Shown in pieces: positions 35,883-45,835 of a stretch of 64,000 nucleotides of DNA (positions are counted from its first letter, which is position 1; every line of letters begins with the position of its first letter). Origin of the DNA: Microbulbifer variabilis (GTDB lineage Bacteria > Pseudomonadota > Gammaproteobacteria > Pseudomonadales > Cellvibrionaceae). The stretch spans positions 2,897,001 to 2,961,000 of the forward strand of contig NZ_CP092418.1 in the NCBI RefSeq assembly GCF_023716485.1, read 5' to 3'. The position numbers and the translations under genes were made by a program. The notes beneath the pieces are model-generated. The model ran no database searches, had not been told where the DNA came from, and saw nothing but the letters and a program-made list of their open reading frames with translations.

Positions 35883-36185
35883 TTAACCAGATTTAGCCGA
35901 TCAGGCAACGCGGGCCTGGATTAAAATTGCGCGTAGACTATTTTGTTTCGGCCACTAAGAAAAGAGGTGAGGCAGCTGCAGTGGGCACAGTAAAATTTGC
36001 TCTGCGAATAGTCGAAATTCACTTAAATTATTGATTTTTCGATAAACTTAACAGCCGTAGGGCTTTGCTGTAGTATTCGCCACCCCGCCTTCAGCGGCCT
36101 CGAAAAAAAAATCCCGACAACAGTACAAAGATCGGGAATTCCACCCGCTGTTGGTGCCACCCCACACACCAAGAGGGACTTATCC
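35883..36185. promoter_or_regulatory. Divergent region and leader of acnB
   Basis: 303 bp between the DUF1289 gene and acnB. It must hold the acnB promoter, but no -35/-10 pair is convincing. Near the acnB end lies a small stem-loop with an A-tract (separate entry). Confidence 0.4.
36103..36137 (-). terminator. Possible antisense terminator in the acnB leader
   Basis: Read on the minus strand: TCCCGA, a 14-nt loop, TCGGGA, then a run of nine T. The 6-bp stem is weak but the T-tract is strong. It would stop minus-strand transcripts coming from the acnB side before they reach the DUF1289 gene; on the plus strand it is a 5'-leader hairpin about 50 nt before the acnB start. Confidence 0.35.
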
Positions 36186-38801
36186 GTGCTTGAAGCCTAT
36201 CGTAAACACGTCGCAGAACGCGCCGAACAAGGCATCCCACCGAAGCCACTCGACGCAGAGCAAGTCGCTGGCCTGGTTGAGCTGCTGAAAAATCCGCCAA
36301 AAGGCGAAGAGCAGGAATTAGTTGACCTGCTAACCCACCGTGTACCCCCCGGTGTTGACGAAGCCGCTTACGTGAAAGCCGGCTTCCTGTCCGCCATTAT
36401 CAAGGGCGACGCGGAGTCCCCGCTGATCGACCGCAAACACGCTGTAGAGCTGCTGGGCCAAATGCTGGGCGGCTACAACATCTCCACCCTGGTCGAGCTG
36501 CTGGACGACAAAGATCTGGCCGAACTGGCTGCCGAGCAGCTGAAAGGCACTCTGCTGATGTTTGACGCCTTCCACGATGTGGAAGAGAAAGCCAAAGCCG
36601 GCAACGAATTCGCCAAAGCGGTAATGCAATCCTGGGCTGACGCCGAGTGGTTCACCAAGCGCAACAAAGTGCCCGAGAGCATCAAAGTTGCCGTATTCAA
36701 GGTCACTGGCGAAACCAACACCGACGACCTGTCTCCGGCACCGGATGCCTGGTCTCGTCCGGACATCCCCCTGCACGCGCTGGCCATGTACAAAATGAAG
36801 CGCGACGGCCTGGAGCCAGAAGAAGCTGGCGTTACCGGCCCGCTGAAGCAAATTGAAGAAGTGAAAGCCAAGGGCCTACCCGTTGCTTTCGTTGGCGACG
36901 TAGTAGGTACCGGTTCTTCCCGTAAGTCCGCCACCAACTCCGTGCTGTGGTACTTCGGTGAAGAAATGCCTGGCGTGCCCAACAAGAAGGGTGGCGGTAT
37001 TTGTATCGGCGGTAAAGTTGCTCCGATCTTCTACAATACCATGGAAGATGCCGGCGCCCTGGTATTCGAAGCCCCCGTTGACGAACTGGGTATGGGCGAC
37101 GTGATCGAGATCCGCCCTTACGACGGCAAGATCCTGGCCGAAGACGGCAAAGTCCTGTCTGAATTCCAACTGAAGTCCGACGTCCTGCTGGACGAAGTTC
37201 AGGCTGGTGGTCGTATCAACCTGATCATCGGCCGCGGCCTGACCGGCAAAGCCCGTGAAGCCCTGGGCCTGGCGCCTTCCGAGCTGTTCCGCAAGCCTGA
37301 GCAACCTGCCGACACCGGCAAGGGTTACACCCTGGCGCAGAAGATGGTTGGTAAAGCCTGTGGCGTTGAAGGTATCCGCCCGGGTACCTACTGCGAGCCG
37401 AAAATGACCACTGTGGGCTCCCAGGACACCACTGGCCCCATGACCCGCGATGAACTGAAAGACCTGGCCTGCCTCGGCTTCTCCGCCGACCTGGTAATGC
37501 AGTCTTTCTGTCACACTGCAGCCTATCCGAAGCCCGTTGATATCAGCACCCAACACACCCTGCCGGACTTCATCATGAACCGTGGCGGTGTTTCCCTGCG
37601 CCCGGCTGACGGCATCATCCACAGCTGGCTGAACCGCATGCTGCTGCCGGACACCGTAGGTACCGGTGGTGACTCCCACACCCGCTTCCCCATGGGTATC
37701 TCCTTCCCGGCAGGTTCCGGTCTGGTAGCTTTCGCCGCTGCTACCGGTGTTATGCCGCTGGATATGCCTGAGTCCGTATTGGTGCGCTTCAAGGGCAAAA
37801 TGCAGCCCGGCATCACCCTGCGCGACCTGGTGCACTCCATTCCTCTCTACGCCATCAAGCAGGGCCTGCTGACCGTTGAGAAGAAAGGCAAGAAGAACAT
37901 CTTCTCCGGCCGCATCCTCGAGATCGAAGGCCTGGAAGACCTGACTGTAGAGCAGGCATTCGAGCTGTCCGACGCCTCCGCCGAGCGCTCCGCTGCTGGC
38001 TGTACCATCAAGCTGTCCGAAGACACCATGTCTGAGTACTTGCGCTCCAACGTAACCCTGTTGCGCTGGATGATCGCTGAAGGTTACGGCTCCAAGCGTA
38101 CCCTGGAGCGCCGCGCGCGCGCCATGGAAGAGTGGCTGGCCAACCCGAAACTGATGGAAGCGGACGCCGACGCCGAATACCTGGAAGTGATCGAGATCGA
38201 TCTGGCCGAGATCAAAGAGCCGATCGTATGTGCTCCGAACGACCCAGACGACGCACGCCTGCTGTCCGACGTTGCTGGCGACAAGGTAGACGAAGTCTTT
38301 ATCGGCTCCTGTATGACCAACATCGGTCACTTCCGCGCTGCCGGTAAACTGCTGCAAGAACACAAAGGTGGCATCTCCACTCGCATGTGGATCTCCCCGC
38401 CCACCAAGATGGATGAGCACCAGTTGATGGAAGAGGGTTACTACAACATCTACGGTTCTGCCGGTGCCCGCACCGAGATGCCCGGATGTTCCCTCTGTAT
38501 GGGTAACCAGGCGCGTGTGGCACCGAATGCTACCGTACTGTCCACCTCTACCCGTAACTTCCCCAACCGTCTGGGCGATGGTGCCAACGTGTACCTGACC
38601 TCCGCTGAGCTGGCTTCTGTAGGCGCCATCCTGGGTAAACTGCCGACTCCGGCTGAGTACCAGGAATACGCACAGAACCTGGACTCCATGTCCAGCGAGA
38701 TCTACCGCTACCTGAACTTCGATCAGATTGAAGACTTCCAGAAGTCTGCCGAAGAAGGCAAGCGCATCGCAGCGACTGAGATCCAGGAAGTTAGTGTATA
38801 A
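36186..38801 (+). CDS. acnB: Bifunctional aconitate hydratase 2 / 2-methylisocitrate dehydratase
   Basis: 871 residues (E. coli 865). Converts citrate to isocitrate via cis-aconitate with a [4Fe-4S] cluster; the family also dehydrates 2-methylcitrate products. Domains in order: N-terminal HEAT-like domain (1-160), swivel domain with [13 protein letters not shown], and the core with cluster ligands in [18 protein letters not shown] and GCSLCMGNQ. Starts at GTG 36186-36188 behind AGAGGGAC. Followed by a strong terminator. Monocistronic. Confidence 0.97.
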   Translation: MLEAYRKHVAERAEQGIPPKPLDAEQVAGLVELLKNPPKGEEQELVDLLTHRVPPGVDEAAYVKAGFLSAIIKGDAESPLIDRKHAVELLGQMLGGYNISTLVELLDDKDLAELAAEQLKGTLLMFDAFHDVEEKAKAGNEFAKAVMQSWADAEWFTKRNKVPESIKVAVFKVTGETNTDDLSPAPDAWSRPDIPLHALAMYKMKRDGLEPEEAGVTGPLKQIEEVKAKGLPVAFVGDVVGTGSSRKSATNSVLWYFGEEMPGVPNKKGGGICIGGKVAPIFYNTMEDAGALVFEAPVDELGMGDVIEIRPYDGKILAEDGKVLSEFQLKSDVLLDEVQAGGRINLIIGRGLTGKAREALGLAPSELFRKPEQPADTGKGYTLAQKMVGKACGVEGIRPGTYCEPKMTTVGSQDTTGPMTRDELKDLACLGFSADLVMQSFCHTAAYPKPVDISTQHTLPDFIMNRGGVSLRPADGIIHSWLNRMLLPDTVGTGGDSHTRFPMGISFPAGSGLVAFAAATGVMPLDMPESVLVRFKGKMQPGITLRDLVHSIPLYAIKQGLLTVEKKGKKNIFSGRILEIEGLEDLTVEQAFELSDASAERSAAGCTIKLSEDTMSEYLRSNVTLLRWMIAEGYGSKRTLERRARAMEEWLANPKLMEADADAEYLEVIEIDLAEIKEPIVCAPNDPDDARLLSDVAGDKVDEVFIGSCMTNIGHFRAAGKLLQEHKGGISTRMWISPPTKMDEHQLMEEGYYNIYGSAGARTEMPGCSLCMGNQARVAPNATVLSTSTRNFPNRLGDGANVYLTSAELASVGAILGKLPTPAEYQEYAQNLDSMSSEIYRYLNFDQIEDFQKSAEEGKRIAATEIQEVSV

Positions 38802-38820
38802 TTAACCGCCCTATCTCACT

Positions 38821-38850
38821 AAAAAGCCCCGCCATTTGGCGGGGCTTTTT
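38821..38850 (+). terminator. Rho-independent terminator of acnB
   Basis: AAAAAGCCCCGCC, loop ATTT, GGCGGGGCTTTTT: a 13-bp perfect stem ending in a T-run, 20 bp after the acnB stop. Nearly symmetric, so it may work in both directions. Confidence 0.95.
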
Positions 38851-39030
38851 ATTTCACACAAAATTGTATATAAACTTTAAAGGCAATTCGCGCCAAATTA
38901 AGTTTGTGATGGATATAAGCCTTATTCCCCTTAAAAACTATATTTACAAAAGTTAAAAAGCAAACTAGCTTTAATGCACTACCGTTATGGCATAACCTGC
39001 GAATATTAGGCAGTACAAACAACTTATTAC

Positions 39031-39060
39031 TCAATCTCAATCTCAATCTCAATCTCAATC
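39031..39060. repeat. Hexanucleotide simple repeat (TCAATC)x5
   Basis: Five perfect copies of TCAATC, 34 bp before the ATG of the sulfotransferase gene. Repeats of this kind can gain or lose units by slippage and alter promoter or leader spacing. Confidence 0.95.
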
Positions 39061-39094
39061 AAGTAAATTTTTCATTATCATTACAAAAATTCAA

Positions 39095-39949
39095 ATGAAA
39101 AAGCTCTTACGAAAATTGACCTTTACTCCCTCTACTGAGGATATTTCAGACGGAAAAGTTTCACATAGCCAAATACTCCCCCAGAGTTCCCCTCCCCCCC
39201 CAAAAATCTATTTCAGCCATGTCCCTAAATGCGCAGGCTCATCAGTTTACTTATCTCTTAAAAAGGATATTTATACTCCCCATAGACTGGGAGAGTTCGA
39301 TATCAAACTGCAGGAAAGTAAATATGCAGCCGACATATTAGAAACCTCAATGATGTCTGTAAGAGAGACTGTACTTGCTTACAATCTATCCATTAAATCA
39401 AACTTTTTTGGCCGGGGGCACTGCTTCTGCCGTCCCAACCTGATAAGAAACTTCTATCACGAATGGAATTTCTTAACAGTATTAAGGGACCCTATCGAAA
39501 GATGGATATCACTCTATGTTTACAACAGCTTCAAAGAAAGTAAATGGTCTAAAAACACACTCCCCTTAAATAAATACATCCAATCTAACAAAGGAATTGT
39601 TGCCGGCCAAACCTTTCTCTACTATTTCTCAAATTTAAGCCTAACCCGTAATCCAAGCCCTGCAGATTACATCGAACAAGCACTTTCCAACCTGCAACAA
39701 TTTTCAATTGTTGGCACAACCAAACACTTACACCTGCTGGCAAACCAGGTCAGCGAAGACTTTAAAGTCAATTTAAACATACCCCAAATAAACATAAGCC
39801 CAAACAGTGAACTTGCTCAACAAATAAAATCCGAAACGGGGACATTGAAGAAAATTGAAAAGATTTGCGAGTATGATATAGAACTTTACAATAGGTTTCT
39901 TGATAATCTTGGGCCAATCTACTCAAAAAAAACTCAGAGGAATACTTAG
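39095..39949 (+). CDS. Sulfotransferase family protein (PAPS-dependent)
   Basis: 284 residues. Two PAPS-binding elements are visible: the 5'-phosphosulfate loop HVPKCAGSSV (42-51) and the 3'-phosphate motif VLRDPIERWIS (R131 to S139). This is the HS2ST/Sulfotransfer_2-like pattern of enzymes that sulfate carbohydrates. No signal peptide is evident, so it is probably cytosolic, acting on a sugar or lipid-linked precursor; the substrate is unknown. The gene is AT-rich compared with acnB, begins the accessory region, has no clear ribosome site, and stands behind a hexanucleotide repeat. Confidence 0.83.
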   Translation: MKKLLRKLTFTPSTEDISDGKVSHSQILPQSSPPPPKIYFSHVPKCAGSSVYLSLKKDIYTPHRLGEFDIKLQESKYAADILETSMMSVRETVLAYNLSIKSNFFGRGHCFCRPNLIRNFYHEWNFLTVLRDPIERWISLYVYNSFKESKWSKNTLPLNKYIQSNKGIVAGQTFLYYFSNLSLTRNPSPADYIEQALSNLQQFSIVGTTKHLHLLANQVSEDFKVNLNIPQINISPNSELAQQIKSETGTLKKIEKICEYDIELYNRFLDNLGPIYSKKTQRNT

Positions 39950-39984
39950 AAGTAATCAACGAATAAAATATAAAAGCTCCTATT

Positions 39985-41379
39985 TCAACAGCAACCATTC
40001 CCTACAATTCGCTTCCTTCCATTAATAAAAAACACACTCACCACCACACCCAACAAAGCCAAGTGTGCATTCATCAAAAAGGCCCTACTCATACCTGTTG
40101 CTAGATCTGGAGCCAGTGCAACGATTGTCGTATTCAAGCCCAGGCCAATAGCACCGCCAATAATCTGAAACATATAAATAATGGCTGCTGCGAGGCTTGC
40201 ACGGTTGAAACGAAGGATCAATATCGCTGCCGTCGTCACAGTTGGATAGAACAAGCCCATACCAACCCCCATCAATATCAGGCCCGGGACAAAAGTAGTT
40301 GGATCAATTTGAGCACTAAGCCTCGAAAGAACCAACATACCGGCCCACATAAATAAGGCCCCTAGACTGGAAAGGCGCTTGGCCCCATACCGCCCATAGA
40401 GATGTCCAGCCAGAAAAGAGGTGGCACCAAAAGCAAGCATCATGGGGAGCAATGCAATACCACATTGGATCGCAGAAAAACTCCAAATCTTGCTTAGAAA
40501 TTGGGGGATAAACATAAGTGCAGCAATAAATGCCACAGAGACCAGCAGGGTCGCCACTCCCTCCGCTAAGAACTTCTTATTCTTCACCACATCGATGGGA
40601 ATTAGCGGCTCTTCTGAGGAGTGGTAATCCAAACAGATAAAAACTGTAAAGAAAATCGCAAACGCCAAAAATAAAAGTATGGTTCGATAGTTAGCAAATC
40701 CCATATCTACCGACAGGTCCAATCCAACCAATAGCGCAAGTAATGCCAATGAGAGGAAGAGTAGCCCCATTAAGTCTACACGCTCAGAGGGAGCCTCAGG
40801 CAAGTCACTACCAATCAGTCGCCAACAAACCAACATTGCTACCAAAGTTATCGGGAGGTTAAGAAAGAGAATCCACCGCCAGCCTAAAGAATCAGTCACA
40901 ATACCGCCAATAATTGGGCCAAGTGCGTTAGCGACAGCACAGCCAAGCATTAATAACCCACCAGCCACCCCTGCGCGTTTACTATCCAGCAGGTGGTATG
41001 TCATTCCAATCACGGCGGGCCACATCAAAGCACCACCAATGCTCAACATTACGCGACACCCCATCAACATCCAGATGTTAAGGGAAAAGCCCCCCAGCAA
41101 TGAGAATAGCGAAAAAAGTGAGGCGCCCATGAAGAAAGTTCGGCGCCTACCCAACATATCGGCTAAACGCCCACACGATATTACAGAAACACCAAAAGCC
41201 AAGGCATAAGCATTAACCAGCCACATTGTTGTAGTAAGATCGATATTAAAGGTTTTTTGAATCGCAGGTAAGGCAACTGAAAAGGCCGTATAGTCATACC
41301 CAATAAGGAAAATAGAGAAAATTAACGCCGCCAGCCCCAAACTGCGGGTTTCAGAAACCGTTAACCCCTTTAAATTCAT
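39985..41379 (-). CDS. MFS multidrug-type exporter (DHA2 family)
   Basis: 464 residues, about 14 membrane segments, with MFS motif A GRLADMLGRRR (70-80) between helices 2 and 3. DHA2 proteins export drugs or metabolites by proton antiport at the inner membrane. Paralogous to the 41855-43237 gene, with motif A at the same residue numbers. A palindrome 20-35 bp upstream of its ATG may be an operator. No periplasmic adaptor (EmrA-like) gene is nearby. Confidence 0.88.
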   Translation of the reverse strand: MNLKGLTVSETRSLGLAALIFSIFLIGYDYTAFSVALPAIQKTFNIDLTTTMWLVNAYALAFGVSVISCGRLADMLGRRRTFFMGASLFSLFSLLGGFSLNIWMLMGCRVMLSIGGALMWPAVIGMTYHLLDSKRAGVAGGLLMLGCAVANALGPIIGGIVTDSLGWRWILFLNLPITLVAMLVCWRLIGSDLPEAPSERVDLMGLLFLSLALLALLVGLDLSVDMGFANYRTILLFLAFAIFFTVFICLDYHSSEEPLIPIDVVKNKKFLAEGVATLLVSVAFIAALMFIPQFLSKIWSFSAIQCGIALLPMMLAFGATSFLAGHLYGRYGAKRLSSLGALFMWAGMLVLSRLSAQIDPTTFVPGLILMGVGMGLFYPTVTTAAILILRFNRASLAAAIIYMFQIIGGAIGLGLNTTIVALAPDLATGMSRAFLMNAHLALLGVVVSVFFINGRKRIVGNGCC

Positions 41380-41854
41380 TATTTTTACTCACCTAGCCAT
41401 AAAACACGTTTTATCGACTACTCCATTTTCTGCCCCCAACAAATACAGCAACTTTAAAACTTCGCTACTTTGTACTCCAAGCATTATTAAAGTCCTTTCT
41501 ACAAGTCGTTAAATTTTACCTGCCAAGTCAAAAATCACACTAAAACAGCATTCCCCTCTCACTATTTCATTAGAGCATTCATTAGTGACCATCGCTTAAA
41601 AATAATCCTTAGCCCCCTTCCACAACTGTAAATCATGAAGTGAATCATTCATTAGCCAAGCACAATAGAAAAATACTGAAAAAGAAGCTGATGTTTACCC
41701 AAACACAAAGCCTTCAATCTTCCATTCGGCAAAAAGAGTTAGATCTCACACCCCGCAAAGCACTGTTAAATTGAATTGCTCCTCAAACAGATCATCAAAA
41801 GTGATCTTGAAATTTTACCCAGCAGACAAGATATATAAAGCGTCAAAACAAACC
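41380..41854. other. 475-bp spacer between two MFS genes
   Basis: AT-rich, no credible gene. Besides the palindrome it has a direct repeat CATTCATTAG at 41576-41585 and 41646-41655, exactly 70 bp apart. Otherwise nothing seen. Confidence 0.5.
41399..41414. promoter_or_regulatory. Operator-like palindrome before the MFS gene
   Basis: ATAAAAC-AC-GTTTTAT: seven-base arms with a two-base centre, 20 bp upstream of the MFS start codon. Size and place fit a TetR/MarR-type operator, but no such regulator is encoded nearby. Confidence 0.4.
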
Positions 41855-43237
41855 TCAAGAAAAACGTGCATCAACACCTTTCAAAAAATAAAGCGGCAAT
41901 AAAAAACCAAGAAAAGTTATAAAAGCATCCACCTCAAAAATCCTGTAGACACCTTCAGCAATATCATCATAATAGGCTAGGATTATTGCGTTGAACCCAA
42001 GAGCAAGCGCACCACCCAAAAAACGGAACATATAAACAATTCCCCCCGCGAGACTTGACTTACTGGGATCAACCAAAGCAACGGCAGCAGTAACCGCGGC
42101 TGGTGAATAGACTCCTAAACTTGCCCCTACCAATGCCAGCCCAGGGATAAAAAAAACATAACTTGTGGATTCATTGAGTACTGACAGCCAATAGAGCCCG
42201 ACACTCATACCAAGGGCTCCGCTACAAATTAACAACCTTGCACCACACTTTTCGTGTATCAATCCAGATACAAAAGAAAAAATACTGGAGCTTACCATCA
42301 TTGGCAAAAGTGCAACCCCTGCCATAAGGGCACTATATTTATGAACCTTAATAAAAAGTAGAGGTATATAAACAAGGACAGCAAAGAAGGCTGTCGCAAC
42401 CAACAAAACACTAAACACTATAGATAGAAAACTGGCATCTTTTATCAACTCAACGGGTATTAGCGCAGCAGATCCCTTACTGATCTCTCTACAACCAAAC
42501 CCCACAAGAAATAACATTGAAGAACACAACAATAAAGTGGAAAATAATCCAAAAGCATGCTTTTGAGCCAGCACTTCCATAGCCAGCAAGAAACAAAATA
42601 GTGACACTGAAAGCAATAATGCACCCAGATAATCAACATCCTCCTCAATTCTCACTACTTCATCAGCTGGGTACTTCCTACAACACAAAAAAATTATTAT
42701 AAATGCCAATGGTATGTTGACAAAAAGGACCCACCTCCAGGTTAGGTACTCACTAAAAAAACCACCCAATATGGGCCCTAGGGATGTCGACAAACCAAGG
42801 GCAGCCAGTATTAACCCTCCCGCCAAACCGGCTCTCTCTGGAGGTAACAGGTTATAAGCCATCCCAAGAATCGCGGACCAGATCAACGCTCCAGCAAACC
42901 CCATTAATGCCCGACATAAGAGAAGCACCCATAGATCTTGTGCCAAACCACCCACAAGCGAGGACAACGCAAAGACAATAACGCCAAATATAAATAAGCG
43001 CCTACGGCCGTAAACATCTGCCAGTCGACCACCAGTCACAATGATCACTCCATAAGTAAGAGAGTAAGCATTAATTACCCAGTGGACTGAAGTAAAATTT
43101 GAGGAAAAATTGGCAGCAATCGCCGGTAATGCAGGAGAGAAAGCTGTAAAGTCCCCTGCAACCAAGAAGACGGCAAGAGAGAGAACAGATAAGCCCCAAT
43201 AGTGAAGTGATGTGAGTGTACTTTTATCTGCCATCAT
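41855..43237 (-). CDS. MFS exporter, paralogue of the neighbouring DHA2 protein
   Basis: 460 residues with about 14 membrane segments and motif A GRLADVYGRRR (70-80). N-terminal organisation (TAFSPALPAI, NAYSLTYGV) parallels the 39985-41379 protein, indicating an old tandem duplication. Exports an unknown compound by proton antiport. AT-rich coding. Divergent from the TauE/SafE gene with 211 bp between. Confidence 0.87.
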   Translation of the reverse strand: MMADKSTLTSLHYWGLSVLSLAVFLVAGDFTAFSPALPAIAANFSSNFTSVHWVINAYSLTYGVIIVTGGRLADVYGRRRLFIFGVIVFALSSLVGGLAQDLWVLLLCRALMGFAGALIWSAILGMAYNLLPPERAGLAGGLILAALGLSTSLGPILGGFFSEYLTWRWVLFVNIPLAFIIIFLCCRKYPADEVVRIEEDVDYLGALLLSVSLFCFLLAMEVLAQKHAFGLFSTLLLCSSMLFLVGFGCREISKGSAALIPVELIKDASFLSIVFSVLLVATAFFAVLVYIPLLFIKVHKYSALMAGVALLPMMVSSSIFSFVSGLIHEKCGARLLICSGALGMSVGLYWLSVLNESTSYVFFIPGLALVGASLGVYSPAAVTAAVALVDPSKSSLAGGIVYMFRFLGGALALGFNAIILAYYDDIAEGVYRIFEVDAFITFLGFLLPLYFLKGVDARFS

Positions 43238-43448
43238 AAAAAACTATTGAGTGATAACATTCTATTATTTACCAGCCTAAGAAGGCAGATTTGACGTGAA
43301 ATAATGTGAGGAAACTGTAGATATTTTCATATAATTCGACTTGCTCCAAAATAGATATCCTTTACCACAACCACTAGCCTTAAAATATTTTTATGCTTAC
43401 CTTTAAGAAATAAAAATCCCTATTGTAGGCACGAAAATCCTCTGACAC

Positions 43449-44195
43449 ATGATCATTACCCTCCTTCTAATTCTCGGCCTGATTACTGGCTACATTTCTA
43501 TTATGGCTGCAGGTGGTGGCGCACTGCTGCTGGTACCACTAGTAGGATTTCTAGTTGGCCCCCATTTAGTCGCCCCGGTATTAACAACAGGAAATGCGAT
43601 TGCATCCCCATTCGGCGTGTATTTATTTTGGAAGCACATAGATTGGAAGGTGGCATTATGGCTAATCCCAGGCATCATACCTGGAGCAATTATTGGCGCC
43701 TACGTTTATACCCAGATGCACCCGCTATTAATAGAGTTTACTGTCGGCTTATTCTTAGTTTCGACCATATTTCAGTTTGGATTCGGGCATAAGAAACGTT
43801 CATTTGTTATGTACCTGCCGTACTTTCCCATGCTCGGATTTGTCACCACACTCTTCTCTTCAATTATTGGCGCTGTAGGCCCCGTACAAAATCCTTTTTT
43901 CTTAAATTACGGACTTAACAAAGAGGAGCTAGTCGCAACCAGAGGGGTAAGCTCTTTAATGATGCACTCGACGAAACTTGTCGCTTACTTCCATTTTGGC
44001 GCGCTTAACACTGAATTAATCACTTACGGCTTGACCATTGGACTGGGAATTATGACAGGCATGTTTATAGCAAAACATTTCCTAAAGATAATAAGCATAC
44101 AAAAATTTAACAGCTACGCACTTTCGATCATGTTTGTATCTGGATTGATTTTAATTTTTCGAGTTAGCGTGCAGCTATGGGAGGCAGTTTCATGA
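43449..44195 (+). CDS. TauE/SafE family permease (sulfite/organosulfonate exporter-like)
   Basis: 248 residues, seven to eight hydrophobic segments, with the two-repeat layout of TauE/SafE: GGGALLLVPLVGFLVGPH in the first half and VGPVQNPFFLNYGL in the second. The family moves sulfite, sulfoacetate or other anions out of the cytoplasm. Substrate unproven; the sulfotransferase and distant sqdB-like gene make a sulfur link attractive but not shown. Starts at ATG 43449. Confidence 0.85.
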   Translation: MIITLLLILGLITGYISIMAAGGGALLLVPLVGFLVGPHLVAPVLTTGNAIASPFGVYLFWKHIDWKVALWLIPGIIPGAIIGAYVYTQMHPLLIEFTVGLFLVSTIFQFGFGHKKRSFVMYLPYFPMLGFVTTLFSSIIGAVGPVQNPFFLNYGLNKEELVATRGVSSLMMHSTKLVAYFHFGALNTELITYGLTIGLGIMTGMFIAKHFLKIISIQKFNSYALSIMFVSGLILIFRVSVQLWEAVS

Positions 44196-44405
44196 TCCAC
44201 AAAATCATAATTAAAACTGACAAGCAACAATTCAATTTTGAAGCCTTTGAAAACCTTAAGACCTTATGATTTCACCTGACACAAAAGAACACCCCCTTCA
44301 ACAAACCCAGCCACAAAAAAATCAAAACATCTTATAAGCCCCACACCAACATAAAGACCACGAGATTATTATCTTTAACTCTTTGGATATACTCACAATT
44401 AGACA

Positions 44406-45542
44406 TTAACCCTCATTTCCTTTCCCTTTCCCCTTCCCTTTAAGATATTCTTCCTGAGATATTTCTTGCCCATGCCGGAGGGCATCATTAAACAGTCGAT
44501 TATTGCTAGGAATTGGAGTTTGACTTTCCTCTTCACCATAAAATTTTCTGTATATATTTTTAGTCTGATGATCCCTCCTAAACATGACTGACTCAAAAGG
44601 ATAGTCAATAAAAATATGCCTTAGATTTAAATATTCACCTGTTTTAATCGGCATCAGCACAGACCTCAAAGACGTATAGTAATTTTTACTTTCAACTTCA
44701 ATCTTCTTTCTTCGTGGATCATCTTCTTTCAAAGAGCGCCATTTCTCGTATAACTCATGTCCTTTTCCACCTTCAATTGTGGTTCTCTTTGCAATAGATG
44801 CATATGCATCCTTACCCAGTAGAGCTACTGCAAACTCAGGAGATTCTTTTGCATATATCATCTCAGGAGAGTTCACTTGTATTTCTGCAACCAAACCACT
44901 ACTCGTTTTAATTTTAGAATTTACTCCGCTATAACCTAACGGATCGACAGATCCATCAATAACTTTTACCATTGCCCCTTTTTCCCTAAGCATTCCAACC
45001 ACTATAGGGATTTTATCCTGCGGTACAACAATGGTATTCCTTGCAAGATCTTTGATTCGAGTTGGGTCACCGCCGTAATCATTAATAACTTTTTCCTTAG
45101 ATCTCTCTAATGACTTTATCGGCACTTTAGCAACACTCCCCTCATTCATAGCCGCTATTTTATCGGCCAGAAGGTCAATTTCTTTCTTCGCTGCGGGAGC
45201 TTTTGCATATAACTCATCAAAGCCTTCGATCTTCTCTGAGTGGAACGATGACTGATCGCTTTTTGAAGCCTCATTTGGTGCATACTGATGAGACTCAATC
45301 CCAACAGGCAACCAATTTTTATTTTTCTTTGAGCTCCCAACAAATAAATTAATGACATAACATCTAGAATCAATAACGCAACTGTCTTTAATGGCACTAG
45401 ATTCCTGCCAGAACGAATTAGGCCTTGAAAAGCAGGACTGAGCCAGTGTCGCAGAATCAACCTTTAAAGGTACCAACAAGCCACATACTAAATAAATGAC
45501 ATTATAAAGAGTCAAATAACATAAAATTGAGCGACTACTCAT
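44406..45542 (-). CDS. Exported RelA/SpoT-fold protein (putative nucleotide-pyrophosphokinase effector)
   Basis: 378 residues from ATG 45542 (GTG 45572 possible). The N-terminus is a signal peptide or anchor (about 5-25) with a possible cleavage near VDSA. Residues about 110-255 match the RelA/SpoT synthetase fold: KSLERSKEK (143-151), KDLARNT with D165 and R168, GYSGVNSKI (203-) and EIQV with E220 and Q222. These correspond to the Mg-binding Asp, the substrate Arg, the G-loop tyrosine and the catalytic Glu. No HD hydrolase, TGS or ACT domain. Export makes housekeeping ppGpp synthesis unlikely; a toxin such as the Tas1 type is inferred. Confidence 0.72.
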   Translation of the reverse strand: MSSRSILCYLTLYNVIYLVCGLLVPLKVDSATLAQSCFSRPNSFWQESSAIKDSCVIDSRCYVINLFVGSSKKNKNWLPVGIESHQYAPNEASKSDQSSFHSEKIEGFDELYAKAPAAKKEIDLLADKIAAMNEGSVAKVPIKSLERSKEKVINDYGGDPTRIKDLARNTIVVPQDKIPIVVGMLREKGAMVKVIDGSVDPLGYSGVNSKIKTSSGLVAEIQVNSPEMIYAKESPEFAVALLGKDAYASIAKRTTIEGGKGHELYEKWRSLKEDDPRRKKIEVESKNYYTSLRSVLMPIKTGEYLNLRHIFIDYPFESVMFRRDHQTKNIYRKFYGEEESQTPIPSNNRLFNDALRHGQEISQEEYLKGKGKGKGNEG

Positions 45543-45683
45543 GTATCGACCCCAATAGAAACGTTTACTCACAGTTTATATCTGGAGAGTAAAAAATGGA
45601 TACTTTAAGGTAATCAGCGACAAGAGTCAGAATAAGATTACCCAGAATTACTATATCACTTAAATAACTTTGAAGGTGTAAAT

Positions 45684-45821
45684 ATGGATTTCACCCAGCA
45701 CCATTTAGACCATTATCAGGGAGTGCCATCTTGCCTGCCTAATCACCAATGGAAAACATTTGGCAAGCTCCAGGATAACCGCTTATTAATTTCCAAATAT
45801 ATTATCCTAGGAGATAAGTAG
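45684..45821 (+). CDS. Possible 45-residue small protein
   Basis: ATG 45684 with GAAGGTG upstream opens a 45-codon frame to a TAG at 45821, in the otherwise empty spacer between the RelA/SpoT-fold gene and the immunity gene, on the opposite strand. No similarity recognised, histidine-rich at the front. It may be chance. Confidence 0.25.
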   Translation: MDFTQHHLDHYQGVPSCLPNHQWKTFGKLQDNRLLISKYIILGDK

Positions 45822-45835
45822 GATTCCCTGGCAAA

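Noticed and set aside
36876..38420. 514-codon open frame antisense to acnB
   Set aside because: Shadow of a strongly biased GC-rich gene; composition of the translation is glycine/histidine-rich and family-less, and acnB is certain.
39031..39060. CRISPR-like array
   Set aside because: Units are 6 bp without spacers; it is a simple sequence repeat.
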